Below are positions 7,856-16,338 of a stretch of DNA of 20,823 nucleotides, one piece after another; position 1 is the first letter of the stretch; each line of letters begins with the position of its first letter. The stretch is from Verrucomicrobia bacterium UBA1211 (GTDB lineage Bacteria > Verrucomicrobiota > Kiritimatiellia > RFP12 > UBA1067), in the NCBI GenBank assembly GCA_002309585.1, contig DBXN01000163.1, positions 14,654 through 35,476 of the forward strand, in the 5' to 3' direction. Under the pieces are notes generated by a model. The model saw nothing but the letters and a program-made list of their open reading frames with translations, did no database searches and was not told the origin of the DNA. The position numbers were made by a program, and so were the translations under genes.

Positions 7856-9238
7856 TCAGCGGAGAATGATGACGATGAAGGATCGGGGCGGGAGGGAAGC
7901 GGGGAGGGGGATGGCGGCATCGGTCCGGTCTTTGTCGGTGATGCGGCAGGTGACCACCTCGCGCTTCTGAAAGTCACAGGTAAGGGGAATCTCCCGGTCC
8001 GAGTCGTTCGCCATCATCACCGCGGCGTCGGTTTCACCTTTTGCCGCCGCGACCCACAGGTTGCTGTCACCGGTCGACTGGACGGCGACGGCGGTGCCGC
8101 GTTTACACAGCTCGTTGAAGGCGGTGAAGGCGTAGTAGGCCTTGTGGGGCTTGTAGGTGAGGGGATTGAAGAGCGGCGAGTAGTCACCGACGCCGCAACG
8201 GGCGTCATAGAGGCAGGCCACGTCACAGGGACCGTTTTGCAGGCCGATCATTTCGGCGGCGACGCCGGCGGCCTGAAGGGCCGAACCGAGGTTGTTGTGG
8301 CCCACATAGGGCAGCCATTCGTTGAAAATGCGTTCACACCTGTCGGCTGTGAAGCCGTACTCGTTGAGATGCGCGTCGGCGAAACGCACCTGCCGCAACG
8401 CCTCGGCCGGTGCCGAGTAGGAGTGGAAGGAGTAGAAGTCGAGCGGCCACTTGTTGTCCCGCGCGGCGGCAAGAAACTGGTGGGAACAATCGACGAAATA
8501 CCGTGTGCGCGGCGAGGCGTTGGCGGCCGGGGCCGTGTCGGCGCCGACACCCGCATAGAAGCCGCAGCTGCCGTAACCGCCGATCTTGAGATGCGGGAAC
8601 TTGCCCTTCAGATAGGGTGCCACCACGCCGTAAAAACGGATGTATTCGGCGAAGGGGGCACGGAACATCGGATTGCGGCTGATATCCGGATTGTTCTCGG
8701 GTTCGTTCCAGATCTCCCAGTAGGTGATCTTCATCTTGAAACCGTCGGCCCACCCTTCGGTATAGTGGCGGATCACATGTTCGCAGATGCGGGCCCATTT
8801 GGCGAAATCCTTCGGGGGAAGGATGTTCACCGGCGGGAAACCGCGCTCCACAAAGTTCTCGATGGTTACGCCCAGACGGAAGAAGGGTTCGACGTTATTC
8901 GCCTCCAACGCTTTCATCAGGGAATCCGTGTAGGCGAACCGGTAGTTCTTCGGATCGTTTTCGTCGGCATCGAAATCCGGGAAAAGGATCGGGATGTCGA
9001 CGAACAATCCGCCACCCAGCCAGCCGCCGACGTCATGGAGACGGGAATAGGGGATTCCCGCTTCCTTCAGATAATGGAACATCGGGTACCCCGCCAGCTT
9101 GCCGACGAGCGGCGGCTGTCCCACGCCGTTGACCCGCTTGACCGGTCCGACGGTCTTGCTGAAGTCCACCTGAATGTCAGCGGCGCCCGCACAGAGCGCA
9201 CCCGCCGCCAGTAAAGCGAAAACGGTTTGTTTCATCAT
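7856..9238 (-). CDS. Exported glycoside hydrolase, GH39-like (clan GH-A) TIM barrel
   Basis: A 460-residue secreted glycosidase with a signal peptide (MMKQTVFALLAAGALCAGAA). The barrel shows the clan GH-A signature WEIWNEPENNP, with E179 as the likely acid/base. E307 in IFNEWLPY is the likely nucleophile. RLHDVGGW (66-73) and FHSYSAP (271-277) resemble GH39 beta-xylosidase/iduronidase-type barrels. A small beta-sandwich follows from about 385 to the end. GH51-like or another clan A family is the alternative. Start: GAGGGG precedes two tandem ATGs by 5 and 8 nt; the first is used here. I see no promoter in the 74-nt gap to the upstream gene, so it may be expressed by read-through from it. Substrate is not assignable. 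Confidence 0.78.
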   Translation of the reverse strand: MMKQTVFALLAAGALCAGAADIQVDFSKTVGPVKRVNGVGQPPLVGKLAGYPMFHYLKEAGIPYSRLHDVGGWLGGGLFVDIPILFPDFDADENDPKNYRFAYTDSLMKALEANNVEPFFRLGVTIENFVERGFPPVNILPPKDFAKWARICEHVIRHYTEGWADGFKMKITYWEIWNEPENNPDISRNPMFRAPFAEYIRFYGVVAPYLKGKFPHLKIGGYGSCGFYAGVGADTAPAANASPRTRYFVDCSHQFLAAARDNKWPLDFYSFHSYSAPAEALRQVRFADAHLNEYGFTADRCERIFNEWLPYVGHNNLGSALQAAGVAAEMIGLQNGPCDVACLYDARCGVGDYSPLFNPLTYKPHKAYYAFTAFNELCKRGTAVAVQSTGDSNLWVAAAKGETDAAVMMANDSDREIPLTCDFQKREVVTCRITDKDRTDAAIPLPASLPPRSFIVIILR

Positions 9239-9246
9239 ACTTTCCC

Positions 9247-9273
9247 CTCAGCCCTCAACGCTCAACCCTCAAC
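9247..9273 (-). repeat. GTTGAG tandem repeat, copy 1
   Basis: On the minus strand this is 27 nt made of a 14-nt unit (GTTGAGGGTTGAGC) and a second 13-nt unit, ending just before the Shine-Dalgarno site of the GH39-like gene. It matches 26 of 27 nt of 20797-20823. Confidence 0.7.
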
Positions 9274-9288
9274 TGACACCCATCCCAC

Positions 9289-9313
9289 ACCGCACGCCGC
9301 AAGGGCGGGCGGT
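9289..9313 (-). terminator. GC-rich hairpin at the 3' end of the giant LamG gene
   Basis: Arms 9289-9298 and 9304-9313 pair over 10 bp with one mismatch around a 5-nt loop. The stem takes in the first base of the TAA stop codon. No U-run follows, so it is at best a weak or factor-assisted terminator. Confidence 0.4.
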
Positions 9314-12300
9314 TAATGGATGATTAACGTGGTCCCCATCCGTTTTTCCAGCCAGTATTCAACCGTTCCGTCAACGGTCTTGGCGGTCACGGACCAGCTG
9401 ATCGGCAGATTCGTGACCGGCATCGTGGTGGGGGATCCCGCCGGGGCGGTCGCAAGGAGGTATTTCTGCGCGTCGGCGAAACAGGCTTCCCGATCCTCAT
9501 CTTTACAGACGAGGGTGAACCCGTATCCGCTGGCGAGTGTGAAGGCATTTGCGGTTTTGAAGACGAGTTTGTCACAGCCGCAGATGGGATACTCGACCTC
9601 CTGTTCCACCATGGTCCCGTCAACCTCGACCCACTCCAACACCTTCTCGGTTCCGGCGAAGAGTTCGATCTCCAGCGAGCGCGCGAGATTCATCGCACCG
9701 ACCGTGATGGTGTCCGCATGACCCGCTGTGCCGAGCGTGAGATGGCCGCCCTCTTCGGGAACCGTCACCGTCCCGTTCACGGTTGAACCGTCGGCGAGCG
9801 TCAGCGTCCCGCTTTCGACCAGGATGTCTCCGGCGACAACACCGGTATTGGCGATGGCGAGGGTTCCGGCTTCGACCCGCGTCAGACCGGGGTTCTCATT
9901 CTCGCCGGAGAGGGTCAGGGTGCCGGTTCCGAGCTTGCGCAAGCCGCCCTCACCGGTCAACGCCTTCTTGATCGTCACGTTGAAGTTCTGGACATCGATC
10001 ACCGCGTCTTTGCCGGCGGAGATGATGACCGGAACGGTGCACTGGAAGAGGTCGTTGGTCGAACCTTTGACCACCAGAGTGCCGCCGTTGAAGGTGAAGG
10101 CACCGTTCGAGCCGCCGCCGATGACGGCGAAGACCTTCGCAACGCCGCCCTCGTTCAGATCGAAGTTGCCGCGGTCGTTGTTACTGCTGCAGATCTGGAG
10201 GCTGTTGGTCGGCCCCATCATCTCGACCAGGCCGCCGTCGCAGACGATCACCCGTCCGCCCTGATACTCGAAGGCGGCGGATTTCGCGTCGGAGTCATGT
10301 CCGATGCGGAACGAGTAGATGCCGGTCTTGATCACCTTGGCGTTGTTGGTTACGATCAGGGTTGCCGCGCCGCACCGCGCCGCCACATTGGCCTCGTGAC
10401 GGAGGGTCAGCGTCGAGTGGTCGAGGATCATCGTGGTCGGCGGCGTCTGGATCACGATATTATTGTTGTAATATCCGGCGTTCTGACGGCCGAGGTTGAA
10501 GGTCTTCGCGACCGTGATCTCGCTGTCGTTCCGGACGATGCAGGGATCGACGCAACACATCGACATCTTGTTCGCGCTGCCGTGGTCGCTGGCGATCCTC
10601 AGTTCCTGGTAGGGAAGGTCAAGGATGGAGTGGTCCATGATGAGACCCGCTTTCCCGCCGACGCCGACATCGCCGAGCCCGATGGCGAAGAACTTCGCGG
10701 GATCGGTGTCTTTCAGATACGGCATCGTGATCGAGGAGTTGACCATCTCAAGCATACTGTCGCCCGCAACGCGGCCGATGTAACCGTTGGCCGAGCGGAG
10801 GGTGCTGCCGATCGTGACAGAACTGTTGGTCATGATGAGCCGGCCGCCGCCGGTTGCGAGCTTCTGGGCGTCATGGAAGCCGACCTTCAGGTCGCCGTCG
10901 GTCACGGCCAGGGTCGCGTTGTTGAGGACTGCATCGCAGGTCGTGTTCTCGTCACAACCAACACAGAAGGGGTTGACCATGCCGCTGACCGTCAGGTCGC
11001 TGTCCGTCACCTCAAGCCGTCCCTTGTTCTGGAGGTTGAGGAATCCGGGAATCGTGACGGTAGCGTGGTCAGTCATCTTGAAGGTCGCGCTGTTGGAGAC
11101 GGTGAGGTGGGCGCTGATCGGGAAGGCGATTCCCTGCACCGTAACTGTGGCCCCATTGTCAACATGGAGGGATTTGAAGGGGGCGCATGCCGCATCGGCC
11201 AGCGCGCTCACGCCCGCGCCCGTAACGAGCGGATTGTTCCCCAACGGGACATAGCCGTTCCGCCATCCCGCGGCATCGAGCCAGTGGGTATAGGCGAGGG
11301 TGTCGAAGATCTGGCCTTCGTCGGGAAGGCTCTTCCCGCCGATGTAGATCTCCTCGCCGTCGGCGAAGAGGGCCTTCACCTCGTCATCGTTCAGCACCTC
11401 GTCAAACACCACCAGCTCGCCGATCGCGCCGAAATAGGGACGCGCGACGGTCTGCCACGGATTGGTCTCATGGGGGTTGCCGAGCATGATCGTCTGGCCT
11501 TCATCCGGAATGACCAGATTGTTGACATTCGCGTTTTTCAGCGTCTGCTCCTCGCCGTTGACCCAGACCCGGAGACCCTGGTTTGCGGTGGCTCCTTCAT
11601 ACGAATAGGCCAGATGGTACCACTGTTCGATCGCGGGCTGGACCTCCGCGAAGAGGGGGTCGCACCCGAAGAAACTGGCCGCGCGGGATTCGGCCGAGCC
11701 GTGGTTGAACGAGCAGTTCTGCTTGTTGGTTCCTTTGCGGAGACCCCACGTGAGAACCGTCGGCTCGTTGCCGTTGCGGCGGGTGGCGTAGACCCACATG
11801 GAGCAGGACCAGCGGTTGTTGCCGGTGAGGCTCGTCGGGACGGACGGGCCGTGCATCGCCTGGGTGTTCTCGCCGCTGAAGAGGATGCATTGGACCATGC
11901 CTTGCTGGGCATTGTTCGGTACGTTGGTGATGGTCACGCCCGTACCCGCGAAGGGCCCGATCTGAAGGAGGAAATCCTTGTCGGTCTGGTCTTCCATGAT
12001 CTTTCGGGTCAGACGCACCACGACATCGGGACGGGTGAAGGCGGGAAGGTTAGCGTTGATCTCCTCGAGATAGTAGGATTGTCCATCCTGCCGGACCCGC
12101 CACCCCGCGGGGCACTCCGCCGCGAGGGCCAGCGCTCCCAGGTCGGCGTCGGCGGTCACGAGGAAGAGATAACTTTGCGAGGTCTGAAGCATCCCCGCGT
12201 CCGCAAAGGCGATGGCGGCGTGTTCGCCGCACTCGACCAAGAGGGATCGGACCACGGCCAGCGCGTTTCCTTTGGCATTCGGGGCAATGACGAGGGTGCC

Positions 12301-14328
12301 GTCCAACGTCAACGGTCCGTTCAGCTCCACGCCATCCAGCCGGATCGCCGCCCCTTCCGCCACGGTGACGGAGGAGGAGAGGAAGGGCTCGTGCAACTCC
12401 AAGGTACCCTCGTCCACCACGGTCGCGCCGGCGTAGGGCGCCGTCATCCGAAGATAACCCGCGCCGGTCTTCCGAAGCCCGCCGTCGCCCATGAAGGGGA
12501 ACATCGGGAGGATGTTCACATAATTCTCCTCGCCGACGATATCCATGGTCGAGACGGTCTCCGCTTCAAGGTTGATGTCCACGCCCCGGCCGAGGATGAC
12601 GTGCATCTCGTGGTCTTCCGGGATCTTGATGGTGCCGCCGGCGAGGGTGAGGCCGACGTCGCCGGATGACGGGAAGACGATACCGCGTGTTTTCAGGACG
12701 CCGCCGGCGAGGGTGAAGTGGGCGGTCGTTCCGGACGCGTTACCGATGTAGAGCTGATTCGAGACATCGGTCATGCCGGCGTCTTGCCAGTAGTGGACGA
12801 TACTGGTGGCGTCGCTGCCGAAGTAGAGGTCGCCGGCGCAACGGAGCACCGCGTCGTCGCCCGTCTGGTAATAGTGCGCCTCAGCGTTGGCACCCTGCGA
12901 GAAGTACATCCGCGTCCCGTTGTCGCTGACGCCGTCGATGACGCTGTTGATGTTGGTGACGACCGCATAGGTGTTGGCGCCGGCGGCGAAACGGATGCCC
13001 CCGACACCTGTGCCGCCGTGCCGGGCGACGGAGACGACGGAATCGACCATGACGACGCGGCAGGTGGCGTTGACCGAGGCGAAATCAACCCGGTCCACGC
13101 CATCGCCATTCTCTCTCAGGATCGTGGCGTGATCCATGTTGATGGTGATGTCATCACCCTCTGTGTTACCGAACACAGCGACTTTTTCGGGGTCGAAGGT
13201 GCCTCCCGTCAGATTCAGGGTGGATTTTCCATTTACGGTGATGCTGTTGATCGCCAGATCGCCTCCCGAAAGGTTCAGAGTGGCGTTGTTGAGAATCGCG
13301 TTGGTGGCGTAGTGGCTGCCGCCTGAAACGGCGAACGTGGCGTCATTCTTCATGTTCAATGCGAGGAAGGCGCTTGTGCTTCCGGTCTCTGCCGTCAGGA
13401 ACCCGCCGTCAATGAACAGGGTGTTGGGGATCATCGGGGAGGATGCGACAACCTCATGGAAGACCGTTGCGCCGGCGGTGGCGATCGGCGTACGGTTCCA
13501 TGTGTTCGCGTTTTCCCACAGGCCGTCCTTGACCGTCTGGATGGCGGCGATCGACTCTCCAGCGGCGATCATCGCGATCGGTTTGCCGCTGCGGCCGGAA
13601 TCGTAGATGGCTTTAATCTGGTCAATGGAAAAGGCCTCTTTCCACGTTGCGACATCATCCAGGCCCCACCCCGGAACGTTGCTTTCGGGGGAGAGCTGGG
13701 TGTTCCGGTTGGTGGTTGTTTCTCCCACCCCGTAATCACCTTCCGCACCCTCCGCCAGCGTATAACTCGTCTTCTCTTCACCGTTCAGATAGAGCCGCAG
13801 GGTCGCGCCGTCCCGCACGACGGCATAGTGGTTCCATTCGTCGCTGATCGCGTCGGTGAGCAACGTGTTGCAATCGATCCGCTCGCGTCCGGTCGCGGTC
13901 CGCCGGGAGATGAAAAAGGAGGAGGTGTTCGCGGTCCGAAAATAATACTGAAAGCCGGGGCCTCCGGTGGCGTTGTCATCCCGCCCACCTTTGGAGAAAA
14001 GCCGGAAGTTGGCCGTCAGGGGTTTGGTGAAACGGGCCCAAAACGAGAGCGTCCAGTTCCCGGTTCCCGGCTCCATGCCCTCGTGGAGGTCATCGGGTCC
14101 CCGCAACTGGTCGCCGCTGGTGGTGGAACACTGTCCGAAACCCGACATGCCGTCGGCAAAAGTGGCGGTGCCGGAAATCGGCATGTTACCGACGGTCGGG
14201 GAGAGCGAGCCGTCAAGCGGGAAATACAGGAAAGGGGTGGGAATATCTGCCTTCGCGGTTACAGAAATGAAAAGGGCCAGGACGCTTGAACAGACGCCCG
14301 CAAACAGATTGGCTTTCAACGGTTTCAT
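9313..14328 (-). CDS. Giant secreted LamG / beta-solenoid surface protein with autotransporter-associated strand repeats
   Basis: A 1671-residue exported protein with signal peptide MKPLKANLFAGVCSSVLALF and a short tail ending in AKA. It is built as two similar modules: a LamG/concanavalin-like domain (about 31-245), a beta-solenoid rich in T/N/G (about 285-755), a second LamG (about 760-990) and a second solenoid (about 1000-1540). Each solenoid ends near an autotransporter-associated strand repeat (GGLRKTGAGYL at 616-626; GGLRKLGTGTLTLSG at 1461-1475). The last 130 residues carry no beta-barrel, PEP-CTERM or LPXTG-like signal. It is probably a glycan-binding adhesin or scaffold; no catalytic motif is recognised. 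An ideal AAAGGAG sits 5 nt before the chosen ATG, preferred over an ATG 15 nt upstream. Confidence 0.85.
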   Translation of the reverse strand: MKPLKANLFAGVCSSVLALFISVTAKADIPTPFLYFPLDGSLSPTVGNMPISGTATFADGMSGFGQCSTTSGDQLRGPDDLHEGMEPGTGNWTLSFWARFTKPLTANFRLFSKGGRDDNATGGPGFQYYFRTANTSSFFISRRTATGRERIDCNTLLTDAISDEWNHYAVVRDGATLRLYLNGEEKTSYTLAEGAEGDYGVGETTTNRNTQLSPESNVPGWGLDDVATWKEAFSIDQIKAIYDSGRSGKPIAMIAAGESIAAIQTVKDGLWENANTWNRTPIATAGATVFHEVVASSPMIPNTLFIDGGFLTAETGSTSAFLALNMKNDATFAVSGGSHYATNAILNNATLNLSGGDLAINSITVNGKSTLNLTGGTFDPEKVAVFGNTEGDDITINMDHATILRENGDGVDRVDFASVNATCRVVMVDSVVSVARHGGTGVGGIRFAAGANTYAVVTNINSVIDGVSDNGTRMYFSQGANAEAHYYQTGDDAVLRCAGDLYFGSDATSIVHYWQDAGMTDVSNQLYIGNASGTTAHFTLAGGVLKTRGIVFPSSGDVGLTLAGGTIKIPEDHEMHVILGRGVDINLEAETVSTMDIVGEENYVNILPMFPFMGDGGLRKTGAGYLRMTAPYAGATVVDEGTLELHEPFLSSSVTVAEGAAIRLDGVELNGPLTLDGTLVIAPNAKGNALAVVRSLLVECGEHAAIAFADAGMLQTSQSYLFLVTADADLGALALAAECPAGWRVRQDGQSYYLEEINANLPAFTRPDVVVRLTRKIMEDQTDKDFLLQIGPFAGTGVTITNVPNNAQQGMVQCILFSGENTQAMHGPSVPTSLTGNNRWSCSMWVYATRRNGNEPTVLTWGLRKGTNKQNCSFNHGSAESRAASFFGCDPLFAEVQPAIEQWYHLAYSYEGATANQGLRVWVNGEEQTLKNANVNNLVIPDEGQTIMLGNPHETNPWQTVARPYFGAIGELVVFDEVLNDDEVKALFADGEEIYIGGKSLPDEGQIFDTLAYTHWLDAAGWRNGYVPLGNNPLVTGAGVSALADAACAPFKSLHVDNGATVTVQGIAFPISAHLTVSNSATFKMTDHATVTIPGFLNLQNKGRLEVTDSDLTVSGMVNPFCVGCDENTTCDAVLNNATLAVTDGDLKVGFHDAQKLATGGGRLIMTNSSVTIGSTLRSANGYIGRVAGDSMLEMVNSSITMPYLKDTDPAKFFAIGLGDVGVGGKAGLIMDHSILDLPYQELRIASDHGSANKMSMCCVDPCIVRNDSEITVAKTFNLGRQNAGYYNNNIVIQTPPTTMILDHSTLTLRHEANVAARCGAATLIVTNNAKVIKTGIYSFRIGHDSDAKSAAFEYQGGRVIVCDGGLVEMMGPTNSLQICSSNNDRGNFDLNEGGVAKVFAVIGGGSNGAFTFNGGTLVVKGSTNDLFQCTVPVIISAGKDAVIDVQNFNVTIKKALTGEGGLRKLGTGTLTLSGENENPGLTRVEAGTLAIANTGVVAGDILVESGTLTLADGSTVNGTVTVPEEGGHLTLGTAGHADTITVGAMNLARSLEIELFAGTEKVLEWVEVDGTMVEQEVEYPICGCDKLVFKTANAFTLASGYGFTLVCKDEDREACFADAQKYLLATAPAGSPTTMPVTNLPISWSVTAKTVDGTVEYWLEKRMGTTLIIH

Positions 14329-14333
14329 GGTTA

Positions 14334-14340
14334 CTCCTTT
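14334..14340 (-). promoter_or_regulatory. Ribosome binding site deciding the start of the giant LamG gene
   Basis: AAAGGAG on the minus strand is 5 nt upstream of the ATG at 14326-14328. The alternative ATG at 14341-14343 lies before this site and has no Shine-Dalgarno sequence of its own. Confidence 0.8.
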
Positions 14341-14410
14341 CATGTTGAAAACGGTGTATAACCGTCTTCACGCCACTCCCACACCTTTACCAGTTTATAA
14401 AACCATTCCT

Positions 14411-14439
14411 ATGTTACCCGAAATTGCGCCGGGTGTCAA
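14411..14439 (-). promoter_or_regulatory. Sigma70-type promoter for the giant LamG gene
   Basis: On the minus strand, a consensus TTGACA (14434-14439), a 17-nt spacer and TAACAT (14411-14416). The leader is about 75 nt and contains a small ACGGT/ACCGT hairpin. The bases around the -35 box (CATTGACACCC) are identical to those of the promoter at 3399-3428. Confidence 0.72.
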
Positions 14440-14465
14440 TGGCGCGCCTCTTTTCTCCTTTGGGC

Positions 14466-14495
14466 TTGCGGCGAAATGGCGGAAATGTGTAAGAT
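14466..14495 (+). promoter_or_regulatory. Possible sigma70-type promoter for the metallophosphoesterase
   Basis: TTGCGG (14466-14471), an 18-nt spacer and TAAGAT (14490-14495), about 50 nt upstream of the gene. It is weaker than the divergent promoter 30 nt away and is proposed mainly from position. Confidence 0.45.
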
Positions 14496-14544
14496 ACATG
14501 AACCCTTTACGTTTGGGTATTGGATGGATCAAGGAGGATGCAGC

Positions 14545-15858
14545 ATGAAGATCAAACGCAGATCATTTTTGGCGGGAAGCGCGTTTTTGGCGGCGGCGGG
14601 TATGGCCCCTTCGGCATCGGGGATGTTGCCGAGCGAGCAGGCCGCGCATGACAAATACAAGGCGACGGAAGTGCCGCATCCCGATCAACTGCTGGATTCG
14701 GAACCGCTTTTGCAGGTGCCCGCGCCGGATTCGGTCGGCGTCTCCTTCGCGGTCAACCGGTTGGCCGTCGGCTATGCGGAGGTGGCCGACAATCCGGAAA
14801 TGACCGGCGCGAAACGGTATGTGTGCGCCGGTATGCCGCTGGCGGAGATCAGCGATCGCGTGCTGCGCGTCCGCATGGATGGCCTGAAACCCGCGACGCG
14901 CTACTGGTACCGGATCGGGGCGGCGGCCGTGACCTATCCGGTTGGGTATTGGATGAAGCCCTCCCCGATCGAGTGGGGCGCACTCCACACCTTCTCGACA
15001 CCGGGCGAAGGCGCCGAATCCCGTTTCGCGGTGATCAACGATACCCACGCGCGGTGGGAGCCGTTCGAGCGGGTGGTGGCAAAGCTTCGGGAGTTGAAGG
15101 CGCCCGTGACCGTCTGGAACGGCGATGCCCAGAATACCTCCCGGACGCGCGAGGATCTGGTGAACATCTTTCTGAAGCCCAAAGCCGGCGCCGGCTATGC
15201 CACCGACGCGCCGATCCTCTTCAACAACGGGAACCACGATTTCCGGGGACAGGCGAATATCCATTTGGATGAAGTGTTGATGACGCGGTTGCCCACCGAA
15301 CGCGCGCCGCGCGATTGGGCGCTGGGCCGCAATTTCGCGATCCGGCAGGGGCAGATCGCGTTGATCGGTCTGGACACCGGCGAAGATAAGCCCGATTTCC
15401 ATCCCGCCGCGGGCGGCGCGACGCGCTTCGAGCCATATCGGGCGGCACAGGCCCTCTGGCTGGAGGATCAGTTCAAGCGTCCAGAGATCGCCTCCGCCCC
15501 CTATGTGGTCGCCTTCGTCCATATCCCGCTCTTCGATCCCAATCCCAACGCCAATCCGGGGACGTTGCTGGAGGATTACGCTGCCTGGCAGAAACAGGCG
15601 GCGGAGTTGTGGGGACCGATTCTGACGAAGAACCGGGTCCAAGTGGTGATCGCTGCGCACCAGCACCAGTATCGTTTCGATCCCGCCACGCCGGATCGCA
15701 CCTGGGCGCAGATGATCGGCGGAGGCCCGGATCTCCAAGGCAACGGTCGTTTCCCGACGGTGATCGAAGGGCTCGTGGCGGACGGGAAACTCGTCATCCG
15801 CGCCCACGATGTGCGGAATGATCGTATCGCGGGCGAGTACGCCTTCGAGAAGCGGTGA
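14545..15858 (+). CDS. Tat-exported metallophosphoesterase, purple-acid-phosphatase-like
   Basis: A 437-residue calcineurin-like phosphoesterase. A twin-arginine signal (KIKRRSFLAGSAFLAAAG, residues 2-19) suggests export already folded with metal. Residues about 55-153 look like the fibronectin-III-like N-domain of purple acid phosphatases (LKPATRYWYRIG). The dimetal motifs are in order: D166-T-H168, G193-D194, G229-N-H-D232, H326 (FVHIPLF) and AHQHQ with H372 and H374. The last replaces the usual GHxH glycine with Ala. The start is set by AAGGAGG at 14531-14537, 7 nt before the ATG. It is transcribed divergently from the giant LamG gene. The substrate (phosphomonoester, diester or nucleotide) is unknown, and a link to glycan use is inferred from neighbours only. 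Confidence 0.87.
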   Translation: MKIKRRSFLAGSAFLAAAGMAPSASGMLPSEQAAHDKYKATEVPHPDQLLDSEPLLQVPAPDSVGVSFAVNRLAVGYAEVADNPEMTGAKRYVCAGMPLAEISDRVLRVRMDGLKPATRYWYRIGAAAVTYPVGYWMKPSPIEWGALHTFSTPGEGAESRFAVINDTHARWEPFERVVAKLRELKAPVTVWNGDAQNTSRTREDLVNIFLKPKAGAGYATDAPILFNNGNHDFRGQANIHLDEVLMTRLPTERAPRDWALGRNFAIRQGQIALIGLDTGEDKPDFHPAAGGATRFEPYRAAQALWLEDQFKRPEIASAPYVVAFVHIPLFDPNPNANPGTLLEDYAAWQKQAAELWGPILTKNRVQVVIAAHQHQYRFDPATPDRTWAQMIGGGPDLQGNGRFPTVIEGLVADGKLVIRAHDVRNDRIAGEYAFEKR

Positions 15859-15870
15859 GTTTCAGGGAAC

Positions 15871-15896
15871 GGGGAATGGGGAATGGGGAACGGGGG
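15871..15896 (+). repeat. (GGGGAAY) heptamer repeat with four G-runs (G-quadruplex motif)
   Basis: Runs of four or more G at 15871-15874, 15878-15881, 15885-15888 and 15892-15896 are separated by uniform 3-nt loops (AAT, AAT, AAC). This fits the strict G4-N3 pattern for an intramolecular quadruplex. It begins 12 nt after the phosphoesterase stop codon. Confidence 0.8.
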
Positions 15897-15954
15897 AATC
15901 CTCCTTCGCCAATGTTGCCCTATACCTTCCATGTGATTTCGATTATTGCTTTCG

Positions 15955-15981
15955 CTTCTGGGAGTTCTGGAGTTTTGGAGG
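15955..15981 (+). repeat. Imperfect tandem octamer
   Basis: Three consecutive 8-nt units, TTCTGGGA, GTTCTGGA and GTTTTGGA, lie next to a GCTTTCGCT/AGCGAAAGC inverted pair (15948-15956 and 16029-16037). No function can be assigned. Confidence 0.5.
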
Positions 15982-16072
15982 CGGGGAGGTCTTTCGGAAA
16001 TTCTCTCTTATACCCCTAAATTCCACGTAGCGAAAGCGAATCAACACGGTTATCCGTTCGGAGCGGGGCGAG

Positions 16073-16294
16073 GTGTACACTTCTGAAGAGGTCAAGCGGA
16101 TGCTTGAGGCCGATTTGAAGAAACTCACTTCCCGCGGCAAGTCGAAAAACGGTCCCGTAAGGTCGAGGTCACGGGATGAACGCCATCCCGTACTGGAACC
16201 GTATCGAAATCCTCTCCGTAAAGTATGCACTCCAGAATGTGCTCTCTTTGCGCGATCTTTAGCCGTGTGCAACACACTTGATATTGACGGTTGA
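16073..16294 (+). pseudogene. Possible short ORF or decayed small gene
   Basis: A 73-codon frame from GTG, with GGAG about 9 nt upstream. Its first part (VYTSEEVKRMLEADLKKL) looks protein-like. The same frame stays open upstream, without a start codon, to a TAG at 16028, giving RKRINTVIRSERGE before the GTG. After about residue 22 the sequence becomes low-quality and Arg/Ser-rich, while another frame reads PRQVEKRSRKVEVTG and then stops at 16177-16179. That stop overlaps an ATG (16176-16178) opening a 28-codon frame that begins MNAIPYWNRIEILSVKYALQ. This looks like a small two-gene module damaged by frameshift or truncation. I do not recognise either product. Confidence 0.25.
16171..16191. 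repeat. 8-bp perfect hairpin inside the possible gene remnant
   Basis: ACGGGATG (16171-16178) pairs with CATCCCGT (16184-16191) around a 5-nt loop. It sits on the ATGA junction of the two small frames described in the remnant entry. Confidence 0.5.
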
Positions 16295-16338
16295 TGATCC
16301 TTGCGGCAATTCTCTGGGATCGGAAAACAACCGAACTT

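Noticed and set aside
10297..12669. Plus-strand open frame (790 codons) opposite the giant LamG gene
   Set aside because: Its composition is that of an antisense shadow, while the minus strand encodes recognisable LamG and strand-repeat sequence.
14563..15807. Minus-strand open frame (414 codons) opposite the metallophosphoesterase
   Set aside because: It is a shadow of a gene with all the dimetal phosphoesterase motifs.
15948..16037. GCTTTCGCT/AGCGAAAGC pair as terminal inverted repeats of a small mobile element
   Set aside because: Only 9 bp match perfectly, the outer match is patchy, and there is no target-site duplication or transposase.
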